DNA from: Zopfochytrium polystomum | Taxonomy: Eukaryota; Chytridiomycota; Chytridiomycetes; Chytridiales; Chytridiaceae | NCBI GenBank assembly: GCA_025765615.1 | Contig: JAIVFJ010000260.1 | Span: 1-64,000, forward strand | DNA: 64,000 nucleotides | Direction: 5' to 3' | Shown: in pieces, positions 23,164-32,805 of the stretch | Numbering within the stretch: position 1 is the stretch's first letter | How the letters are laid out: each line of letters opens with the position of its first letter | Program-made: the position numbers and the translations under genes | The notes under the pieces: model-generated | What the model was told of the DNA's origin: nothing | Seen by the model: the letters and a program-made list of their open reading frames with translations, nothing else | The model's database searches: none

Positions 23164-23234
23164 CACAAAGAGGTCAGGTGACAAGTTCGAGTCAACCTCC
23201 AAAAAAAAGAGGAAAAAAAAAAAAATTGGTGTTC

Positions 23235-23620
23235 CGCTTAGTACCTGAACTGATCCGACACCCGAGAACGTTCTTCGCCGGCCCACGATGCCGCCCGTCA
23301 GCAGCGCCGTGTACCGCCCATAGATGCAATAGTTTGCGGCCGTCACAGCGGTCCTGGCCGTGACGTTCAGGACGCGCCCGTCGTCCAGCTGAAACACCAA
23401 CACGGGCCCGTCGGGCGTCCCTTGATGTAGTGGCTCGCCGAGACGGCACCCTTCTGGCACGACGCGGCGACGACGCGGAGCGCGGTGGAATACCCCTTGG
23501 ACGCATCCGAGACGAAGCCGGACACGTGCTCGACCCCGTCCGTGCCGATTGCGAAACGATGGAAAACGGCCCAAGGCGGCCGTGGCCCCAGTACCAGCTC
23601 TGGCAGAATGCTCAAATTTT
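23235..23620 (-). pseudogene. AsqI-like C-terminal domain fragment, partial tandem copy
   Basis: This repeats the C-terminal part of the next gene. AIGTDGVEHVSGFVSDASKG is near 23550-23500 and VLVFQLDDGRVLNVTAR near 23400-23350. The latter continues into YCIYGRYTALLTGGIVGRRR and lies in a different frame. There is no N-terminal half and no start. It is a partial tandem duplicate that has decayed. Confidence 0.65.
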
Positions 23621-23727
23621 TGCAACAACCACTTTTTTTTTTTACCCCCTCTCGTTTTTCAACCATTCACCCAATCTTTGCCTTTCCTCTGCTTCATGTC
23701 TGACCCAACAAAGCCGGGGCGTTCGCA

Positions 23728-25004
23728 TCAGAACCTGAACTGCTCCCACAGCGCGGTGCCCGTGAAAGTGCGCCTCCGCCCCACGACGCCCCCCGTCAGC
23801 AGGCCCGTGTACCGACCGTAGAAAGGAAAGTCCAGAATAACCGACGTAGTTCTGGCCGTCACGTTCAAAACCCTCCCGTCGCCCAGCTGAAACACCAGCA
23901 CGAACCCGTCCGGCGTGCCAGAGTTCAGGTGGGGCGGGTACTCGCTGTTGTTCCCGAACGGCCGCGCCGAGACGGCGCCCTCCTGGCACGACGCCGCGAC
24001 GACGCGGAGCGTGGTCGAATACCCCTTGGACGCGTCCGAGACAAAGCCCGACACGCGCTCGACGCCGTCCGTGCCGATCGCGTCGAACCAGACGATAGAG
24101 AACGGCCCGAGGCGGCCGTGGCCCCAGTACCAGCTCTGAATGAGGGCGGCAAACGGCTGGTCCCCCCAGTTCTTGTCGTGGTAGCCGTACCCGGAGAACT
24201 CGAGGCGGCGGCCGCCGAGGTCAAAGACTGCGGGCGTCGGCGTCGGGGACGGCGTTGGCCCAGCCAATGTGCGGGGATATCTCCTCCGTGGCGTTGGGAG
24301 TCACGAGACCGCATGGAAGGTGTGCCTCGGCAGTCTGTTAATGGGGTGGCGAAACGGTGAGAGAAACACAAAAGAGACGCGTACAATTACCGATTTGAGA
24401 GTCAATTCGCCGACTAAGCCGGCGATGGTATTGTTCACACGGACGACAAAGTTCTTAAGTCCGTTCGTGCCCTTGAAGCTAAACCCCGTGGTAGACCAAA
24501 CTCCTTCAACAGCCCCGTCGTTGCCAGTAGTAAAGGTGATGGCCCCATCGTCCCCAGGTGCCGCAGCAATCCGCTTTACAAACTTGGTGCCATCAGCAAA
24601 AGTTGCGCTGATCACTGCAGACACAATGACTCCTGGGTCGACGAAGCCCGTCGGGAAAGCTGTGCTGGAAGTATGGAACAGAATGATGACGATGGAGTTG
24701 TTGGCGTTGTTGTGATCGGACGTGACGGCGTCAAGTACCACCAGTCGAACGATGCGTTGTTGGGGCGAGGATGGATCTTTGGAGCGTCGAGGCGGGCCAG
24801 TGCACATGCCGAACTGTTCGAGGGTGCAGTAAATTCGGCCAACGCGGTGCCGTTAAAGAGCGAGTTGGGGATAGAATAAGCAGAAGGTGGACAGCCCTTT
24901 GGCGGCCATGACGAACTCGTATCTTGGGCGACGGCAAGGGAGGAGATGGTGACTAAGGCAACCACCCCGGCTAGCACAACTGACTGCAGTACGACCCTGA
25001 GCAT
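23728..25004 (-). CDS. AsqI/hydroxyneurosporene-synthase-like secreted protein, two exons, two frame breaks
   Basis: Exons are 25004-24390 and 24334-23728. A signal peptide opens the protein (MLRVVLQSVVLAGVVALVTI). The family marks follow in order: FDWWY near 24760, a DAVTSDHNN stretch, IGWAN near 24265, and GYGYHDKNWGD, the most diagnostic motif, near 24180. The fold is a tandem lipocalin-like barrel seen in hydroxyneurosporene synthases and in fungal cyclases or Diels-Alderases of the AsqI type, usually from secondary metabolism. Two single-base faults interrupt it: one base missing after WWY (about 24752) and one extra base near 24240 before VFDLGGRRLEF. No biosynthetic cluster surrounds it. 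The family call is good; the reaction is unknown. Confidence 0.65.
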
Positions 25005-25200
25005 CAATCGTGGATAGGTGGAGTTTCTAGTTGGTTTGAGATCTCAAAGCGGCTCGGGTTCCAGATTCGCTTGGATACAGATCAAAAAGCTCACCGTGTC
25101 TCCGCCATCGGCTGTGATCAGCGTGCCAAGCCTGCTGGTGGCTTCGAGCTTTTTCCATTTTCTTATATTCCAGGTGCTCAAAGCAATCGCCTTGCTTGCT

Positions 25201-25668
25201 TTATTTATGTCCTTTTTTCTCCCTTACTTGTGCTGTGCGTAATTTCCCTGTTTTGAGTAAGGTAAATTGGGGGATTTGGACAAGATAGTTTGGTTCGAGG
25301 GACGCGCTCGGCAGCGTCGGCGCTGAGGCAGTGTTAGTGGAAGCGACGAAAGAGTTTCCAACAACTCCTTGGCGCCAGCCACCCCGGCAACGACGCCAGT
25401 GGCTGCGATAGTTGCGCCGATGGGTTCGAGTCGGCGGTACAGCCTGGAACGAAAACTGAGAGAAGAGGACTCCGCCTGCTTCGTTCGACGTTGGCAGCAG
25501 TGGGGAGGCTAGTGACTCGGACTGACCGTCGGCCGACGCGCCACCACCGCCGGACAGCAGCGCTGCGCTTGTCCACGCCAGCGTGCCGACAGACTGGACC
25601 AATGGGACGGCCAAACCGACCACGACGCTGCACTGGCTGAACTTCATCGTGTTTGCTTGGGAAGACAT
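25201..25668 (-). CDS. Hypothetical protein with hydrophobic N-terminus
   Basis: A Met at 25668 (or 25647) opens a frame with a signal- or anchor-like segment (FSQCSVVVGLAVPLVQSVGT) and an Ala/Gly/Ser-rich stretch. About 60 residues on, the neighbouring frame looks more protein-like (RRLEPIGATIAATGVVAGVA), which suggests an unseen intron or a one-base shift near 25440. I do not recognise a family. Confidence 0.3.
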   Translation of the reverse strand: MSSQANTMKFSQCSVVVGLAVPLVQSVGTLAWTSAALLSGGGGASADGQSESLASPLLPTSNEAGGVLFSQFSFQAVPPTRTHRRNYRSHWRRCRGGWRQGVVGNSFVASTNTASAPTLPSASLEPNYLVQIPQFTLLKTGKLRTAQVREKKGHK

Positions 25669-25991
25669 CGATGTCAGAGGAAGCACCCGTACCGATGATA
25701 TGCCAAGGACTTTCTTTTGGATTATCGGGAAATTGATCGAATTCTGGTCTGGCGGAGGCAGTGTCCGGCGTGCTGATAAGGTTGCAAGTGGGGGAGTTAC
25801 TTTGGTTTGTTCCTGTTGTGAGGGTGGTGGGAGGGACACAAAAAAAAATAAAATTTTCTGTCAAAAACAATGCGCGACACAGCCAGTAATCCCGATTCAC
25901 GACAATCCGCCCGCACAAAAGAACCTGCTTTGCCGATCGAGGACGAGCAAATGAGAAAGATCCAGAGAGAGAAAGAGATAGATAGAGAAAG

Positions 25992-26018
25992 TGAGAGAGA
26001 GAGAGAGAGAGAGAGAGA
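25992..26018. repeat. (GA)n microsatellite
   Basis: An uninterrupted GA dinucleotide run followed by a GTGTGTATATGTGTAAATGTG stretch. Frames crossing it are artefacts. Confidence 0.85.
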
Positions 26019-26839
26019 ATGTGTGTATATGTGTAAATGTGTAAATGTGTGCGAGAGGTTCTTCCGAGTGTTTTTTTGCCTTCTCCCCCAATGCAAACAA
26101 ACACCTCCTTCCGCCCAACTTTTCCCCACCTCCAGTGCAGGCCCGGCCGGACAACCTCTCTTGCTTCTTCCCTTGTCCCTTGGCGCAGGAACCATCGGCA
26201 TAACTCTGCTCTTCTCGTTCGTGCATCAGGCTAGTGGTTTGTTTGTTCGCTCGCCAATGCGATGCGCGCAGCGCCGCCAAACCGGGGCAGGTCACTCGCC
26301 TGCGCAACCAACGTGCACATGTAAGTTCAACCGAACATCGGCCACAGGAATCAGGATTTGCAACTCAAGAGGCGCGAGGACACAAGCGCCTGTGGGGCAA
26401 CAGGCAACAAGACCAGTACGGGGCCAAATGCATTTTTTCTTCCGGGGGGTAAGGGGGAAGGGAGGTAGGAGTAGGGGGCAGGTGGAGGGCGCATCTATGC
26501 AACCAGCGTGATGCCTCAGTGTCGAAGAGTGACGTTCCAAAAGGAAAACGAGGCGGATGGACACAAACGAGAAGGGCCAACGAAGGGATGAAACAGCAAC
26601 AACTTAGCGAAAAAAAAAAAGAAAAAAAAAAAAGAAAACAGTGTACAACTACAGGAAGGGCCAAAAGCTTAAGAATGTGCAAAGGCGAAGCTGAAGAGTG
26701 GCAGGAAAGTGGGGTCACAATGGCGCCGTGGGGAACGGTGAAGGGTACTCACAAAAAACACCCAGAGCGAGAAGGAAGACCAAGGCCGACAGGCGCGGGC
26801 AAATGGAGTACGAAAAAAAAAGGCATCCCAGTTTCGTCA
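26019..26839. other. Intergenic, probable 3' region of the F-box gene
   Basis: It holds A-rich tracts at about 26611-26637 and no credible coding sequence. It probably includes the 3' UTR of the minus-strand F-box gene that ends at 26840. Confidence 0.5.
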
Positions 26840-29800
26840 TCACTGCTTCAGTCCCCAAAACGGTACAAAATCTGGTACATTCACAAGCACTGGCCGGACC
26901 AATCCCGCCGAGTCGATCGAACTCGCGACTTGCTCCGGCACGCCTATGCCTTTCGGGCCCACCCACACCACCCCGCGGATGGTCGGCGCAGGCCCGCTCC
27001 CAGCGGCCGCCGTTAGCGGCATCGTCCCTGGCGGCGTCCCCGTTGCTACGGCAAGGGTACCTCGCGGCTGCCCGATGGTCGGGTCGATGTGCACCCGGCT
27101 TGCTCCACCGCGTGCGACGACACTCGGTCCTGCCCACCAGCCTACTCCGCGCACTTCGCCACATCCTATCGCGTTAAGCACCTCCAGTCTGCCAACAATC
27201 GTTGCGCTTCCGGGAGGTGAGGTGGCCGCGCCGCCGTGTTCCAGCAGTTCGCGGATCCCGTGATCGGTGACGCCCAAACAGTAGTTGAGACACAGGTAGC
27301 GAATTCCTACGTACGGTGGGTCAAGTGGAGGTGGCGGTGTAGGCATAGGTGGTGCAGGTGTGGAGACTGACACGGGTGGAAGTGGGTCCTGTGGTGGGGA
27401 ACTTGATGGAGCAAAGATTGGAGTCGGTCCTAAGGGAGTAGCTGCCGTGGGTTGGGTTGGCGGTGGGGAGCTCGTCGGTGTGGGTGTTGCCGCCGGCGGC
27501 AAATGAGCTCCTGCGATTGAATCGGACCGGGGTGGGGTGCGAGAAAACGGAGCAGGTCGGCGTCGGAGATGAAGTGGCCAACCAGATGACGAAGATTGCG
27601 ACCGTGAGGCAATGTCGTCCTCCTCCAAATTTGGCGCAACAGAGCTTCCAGCCGGTGGGGGTGACGGCGATGTTGGTGGGGTTGGCGTCAGTGGGACTGG
27701 AGTGGCGGGACGGTCAGTTGTGGCATGGTGGCTGCCTAAGAGAAGCCCCGTGGCAGGGGGTGATAGAGGACTCGAAACACGACTCGATGCGGCCGAATCT
27801 TCGCCTGAGGGGTGAGCAGCTTTCCGTGATGGTGGCGCCACAGTCCACCGTCGGACGATCGCCAAGCAGCTGAAGTCGCCCACACGATGGCAACCAGACA
27901 AGTCGAGCCATTCAAGACCCGGACAGAGTCGCACGACCTCCTTGACACAGAAATCTCCCACTGCCGGGTTCCAGCCAAGTCCAAGTCGCTTCAGGCTCGG
28001 CCCGCATTCCCGAGCCACCTTGATCACACAAATCTCGGATCGCCCTCCGCCAGCAAGGTTCAGAGCCGTCAATCGGGACAGAGCATGAGCACATCGTTGG
28101 AGGGCAAAGTTTGTCACCCCTTTACAAAATCCAAGGTCCAGAGTCGACAAATGGAAATCTGGAAGCATCAGCAGTCGGGTGAGCAGCGGTGAAAGCTTTC
28201 CAGAGTAGCGATCGGGCTCTGGTAGAGTAGCAGAGAGGGTCAGATCCTTCAGCAAAGAGGGATAGCTGATTTTCATGTCCGCAGTGGCGCTCTGACCAAG
28301 ACCCCCAGCGCTTCCATCCCGTTCCGCAACTTTGACCAGCTTTTCGAACTGGGCAGTGTCATGAAGCCACGGGCGTCTCCAAAGAACCGTGACGGCAGCA
28401 CGGTTCCACCATCGATTGACGAGGGCGCATGCGTGAAGGGGCGCTGTGGTCGAGGCTTTGGAAAGCAAAAACAGTGCATCCGTTGGGTGCGGGTCAAAGT
28501 GCGACAAAATTTGAAGAAGAAGCTCGAAGGGAAGAAGAGCAGCGACAGAAATCTTCTTCCCAACCGAAATCAGGCGAGAATCCGACATCCAGGTTGGCTC
28601 GGCTGCTCTTGCTGCTCCCAAACTGATAAGACCGAAAGAGTTTATCAGGATGGCCGTCTGATTGGGCGCAACTGCGAGGGAAGGATAAGCCGTCTCACAG
28701 CTGTCGGCAGTGACGAGCCGTTGGATGTCGTCGCTGACATTGAGGGCGGCAAACGCCGAGAGCTTGCCAAACTCGACAATGTGGGTGGCGGGAAGAGACA
28801 AGATCTCTGGTGGGCCTGGGGATGCGGCTCGTCTCTGCCCATGCTGCTCCCGAAACTCGAGAGATCCCTGGGCACCGTGGTTCGTGTGCACGGCGCCGTG
28901 CACATTCATCCCCTTTTCATCGTCCTCGGCGGCCTCTGCTCCCAAGTCCTCCAAAGAAGCACTCCTTTCAGCGCTGGCAGTCCAAGGCATTGACTTGAAA
29001 GCGTCCCGTCTACTGGACACAGCGTTGCTGCTATTGCTACCATTGTAAGCCTTGCCTGCAACATGAAGATCGGTGACGATTGTGTTCTGGTTTGATATTG
29101 TCTGTGCAGGATGAAGGTTGGATCTAGTTGGTTTCAAAGCGCTTGAAAAAAATTCGCAGAACTAACCAAGTGCGTATCGCCAGTGCTTGCACCACTCTTT
29201 CGTGGAGATAGGCTCGCACTATTCGAGTGCCAATGATGGCTGGTGCCATCGCTGGTAGACGCATCGAGGAAGCTTTTCGTGCGATTAACGGCAATTTTAA
29301 GAGCGCCACCCGGTTGCTGCTGTTGCGTGGCTCCTTGCAATCCTTGCTGGTTTGTGATTGAAGGACTGCTCGTCGTCAAGCTGGAGCCGGAGAGCTGGTG
29401 AAGATCGAGATGCTGCGGATGTTGCGATGCAAGGGAGGCTGCGGCAGGCGAGTGTGTGGATGAGGAGCTCGCGTTGCCCGGAACCGAAGAACCTGGCGTT
29501 GTGGTTGGTGTTGAAGACATGTTCATCTTGAAATCGTCTTCGGCTCTTGTAATGGGAGGCGAGGGATGGAGGGAAGGAGATATGCGGGAATGATGGGCGA
29601 TGGCATGGAATGAGACAGACTGAGACTGCGGACGGGGTGGCAGTGCATCGGATGGCGCAGACGATCCAGCAGAGGATGAGGACGGTGGAGAGTGCTGAGA
29701 AGGTGGTGGGGCGTGGGTGGCAGCGACGGGAGAGGGTGTGGAGGAAGTTGATGGAGGCGGCGGCGGGGGGAGTGGTGGCGGACAAGGAACCACCACCACC

Positions 29801-30015
29801 ATTCCGGCACCGATTGTGCTGGTGCTGCTGTCCGCTCCTCCTCCTCCTCCTCCTCCTCCGCTGCCGCTGCTGCTGCTGTTGCTGCTGCTGCGGCTGGGAG
29901 ATACGCCGGTGCGACTCGATGATGTGCTCGCGACGGAGGCTGGGCAGGTACGGGATACGGGTTTTGAGGCTGAAGGAGGAGGAGGGAAAGGGGGAGGGGG
30001 ATGTTGCTGCTGCAT
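26840..30015 (-). CDS. F-box/leucine-rich-repeat protein (SCF substrate receptor), about 1036 residues
   Basis: Two exons, 30015-29167 and 29101-26840, join in frame (GTTAGT donor, CACAG acceptor). Exon 1 is a 283-residue disordered stretch rich in Ser, Pro, Gly and Gln. An F-box follows near residue 490 (LLPFELLLQILSHFDPHPTD, then LVNRWWNRAAVTVLW). AMN1-type LRRs come next (LSTLDLGFCKGVTNFALQRC, LKRLGLGWNPAVGD, LEWLDLSGCHRVGDFSCLAI). After about 170 disordered residues a last LRR (LCLNYCLGVTDHGIRELLEH) leads to the C-terminus. Such proteins bind Skp1 through the F-box and choose targets for ubiquitination through the LRRs. Upstream of the ATG at 30015 the frame soon meets a stop. The gene is intact over 3.1 kb. 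Confidence 0.82.
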
Positions 30016-30480
30016 CTGGGCCAGGGGTTTGTGCGGCCAATCCTACGCAAACACAAACGGTCCGGTGCGAGTCAAGAAAAGTGCCCACAAATTGGTTCGG
30101 GCTCAAATTTGACTGGTCCAATCTGGTTCTCACTCAAATCTCGATTCTCGATTCTTGTCACAGAATCGATCACAGTAAATACCCCCGCAGAGCGCCATTC
30201 GGTTGAATCGGGAGGAGCACAAAGAGCGAATATCTCGCAGGCAGCCCCACAGGGTGTAAAAAATGAACTGCAGCCACACCCATCCCAATTTTGAATGTAG
30301 AATCATCCATCTGACGGCAACGCCGGGGAAAAGACATCGGATGACTCTACCAGGCGAGTGGGTTTGCTACGTTTGCATCTAACAAGAAAACGTATCGAAT
30401 CTCCTGAGCACCAACACAGTGGTGACCACTGTCCTCAGTTGAGTGGAAAAACTGTTGCTTGTTTGTGCACGAAAACTGAA
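30016..30480. other. 5' flank of the F-box gene
   Basis: No coding sequence is recognised. It should contain the promoter of the minus-strand F-box gene. Confidence 0.5.
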
Positions 30481-30489
30481 TCAGACGAA

Positions 30490-31320
30490 AAAGTAAAAAC
30501 ATTTCGATGGCCCACAGAAATTCTTATAAGGAATTGGATGGAAGTAGGTTCTGATATTCACGATGGGTCGAGCTGGCTCGGTCGTTGCACTCGCTGCTCC
30601 TGCCGCATCCCCCGCAACCTTGACCACGACCGGCTGTGGTGGAGTTCCAATAAAGGTGCGATGAGACACAAGCTGCCAAAGCTGCCGAGAGAGGGTGGTG
30701 TCAGAAGGATCGCCTATATCGTCTCAGCTGCAAGCTCCGGCGAAAGCTGAGAGAACGCTTAACGGCCAGGTGGCTGCCAATCCGTTTTGTTTGTGCGTTG
30801 TTCGTCCCTCCATGTTTCTTTTCAGTGCTGAACTGGGCATTCTCAAATTGGTCGTTCCGCTTATCGACGCACCTCGGGCTGTCTTTCCAATGGGTTTTGT
30901 TGCTGAAGTGAATGACAAAGCTTGTCGGTTTGGGACGAATTCAAACGAGTGTCTCTCCAGCCCTCCGACTTTCGGAGCGGAGATTCCCAGATTGGGGCCG
31001 CTTCTGACAGCGACCCAGGTAGAGTCATCCAAGTGTTCCCGAGTGCGCCTGTCCGCGGCAAGCCCCCGAACGCGCGAAGTTCCGCGATTACGAGACCCTT
31101 GGAGGAAGTATTCAAGCTCTGTTTCCTTTGTTTATTTTCCTCTTTGACTCACTTTGTTAACAAACCCCTCTCTTTTCTCAATCTGCATTTTCAATTGTAC
31201 CTCTAGCACCAACTGTAGTACCACCTTTAAGAGGTCAAAACGGGCAGCATCCAGTTCCATCCGCGCCTCCCCCAGCAGCCCCATGCTTCCGCCTCCCCAG
31301 CTAGAGAATGTCCGAAACAT
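30490..31320 (-). CDS. Possible small multi-exon gene, unrecognised
   Basis: A first exon 31320-31153 is convincing: Met, 56 codons with an amphipathic helix (ARFDLLKVVLQLVLEVQLKM), then a GTGAGT donor. An exon starting at 31097 would continue in frame with LVIAELRAFGGLPRTGAL. Further coding-like pieces lie at about 31030-30730 and 30669-30500 (FIGTPPQPVVVKVAG), but I could not join them with certainty. No family is recognised. Confidence 0.27.
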
Positions 31321-32805
31321 CCGAGCAAGCAAAGAGAGCGACAGCTGCAGCTCATGCAGCCACAGCAACCACCGACACCGTTCTCGTCTGCCCAGCGGCT
31401 CCCTTCGCCGAAATCGAAAATTGCGGAAAGTCCAAAAGTTCGCCCAATACTGCTAATGAATACACAACAAAAAATGATTTTTCTCTGGTTTTCCTTTTAA
31501 CACGGTGCATGTGCCCTGTTTTCCCCTTGCAGCCGGTATCGTCCCGTTTTCTTTTCGCGCTTTGTGAATGCCGCCTGCACGATGGTTTGTCCCGCCCAGA
31601 CAATAAATTACTTGTCTTCTAAACAGCATGCAGTGAGCGAATAATAAGCGCGATCCGCCCAAACTGAACGCTGTTAATTTTTGATACGAGTCGATTCTTC
31701 AACTTTATGGGGAAAAGCGGCGGCCATGTTTGTGTTTACGGTCGGTTCCGTGTATCCTTCCTTGCCACCAACGAGGCAAGGGAGCTGCCAGGACGCGGCC
31801 CCGATCGACAGTCCGCTTTTTCAAAGACGGCGACTTGAGAAAAAAAAGAAAAGAAAAGAAAAAATACACAGCCGTGGCTTGGTGTCCAACAAGCAACAGA
31901 GCAGAGGAATACTTCGGAGAGCTGACCTGCTTGAAAGAAAAACCACCCAACGAACAAGCAACAAGAAGAGTACGGTCTTGAACACAACAAGAACCGAGGG
32001 GTGGGGAGGGGAGTGCACTCAGGAGAAAACAAAGAAAACGTCACGAGGTTCTATCAACCGATTTTTCCCTTTCCTTTCCCGCGGGCACACATGCGTCCCT
32101 TCCTTCGTTGGTCGTTCGGGGAGGACCACCATCCACACCGCACCACCCCACCACCGCACAGCACACACACACTACTATAGAGAGGCGCAACAACGGGGCA
32201 CTGGCGAAAAGAGAGGTGGGGAAGGACAGAGACGAGAGTATCCGCACAGCGGCATCAACGCCCAATGGAGGGGAGGAAATCAAAGGGGATGGTTAGGGGG
32301 GAATAGAGGCTTCAAGCAAAAGAAGGGTTCGAGTTCGTGTGTGGCTGAACTCGAGCAACAGCCCCGCTGCAGCTGGGAAACCTCGTTGTGTGAAAGAAAA
32401 AGGGGAGGCAACGCAACAAGCAGAGACTCAGGAACAACAAAAAAGAGTGAGAAAAGTAGTCGTCAACAGGAAAAGGACAAGAAAAAACAAAAGTAAACCG
32501 AAACGGATAGAAACGAGAGAGGGCGGGAATCTGGGTGTCACCGAACAGGAAGACCCCAAGTTTAGAACGAGAGAGACAGAAGGGATAGACGGCCAACAAA
32601 AATTAAAGAGCAAAACAAAGTACCCGACAAGGGAACAGCCGCGGACGAGAAGAGAGGAGATGTTTAGGCATAGCAACACATCATAGAGGGAGGAGACGGC
32701 AGTCACTTTCCCGCTAATCACATCTGAGCAACAAGAATAACGACGAAAAGGTCAAGCAACACGTCAAACAGGTCGCAGTTGCGAATGAACAAGAACGCAT
32801 TAAGC
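31321..32805. other. Low-complexity intergenic stretch
   Basis: Purine-rich on the plus strand (many AAGA/GAGA/ACAA words). Frames through it are Lys/Arg-rich artefacts. It probably holds the 3' UTR of the minus-strand DUF3712-type gene. No RNA gene is recognised. Confidence 0.5.

Noticed and set aside
29610..30206. Plus-strand frame opposite the F-box gene's first exon
   Set aside because: Low-complexity antisense of Ser/Gln/Gly codons.
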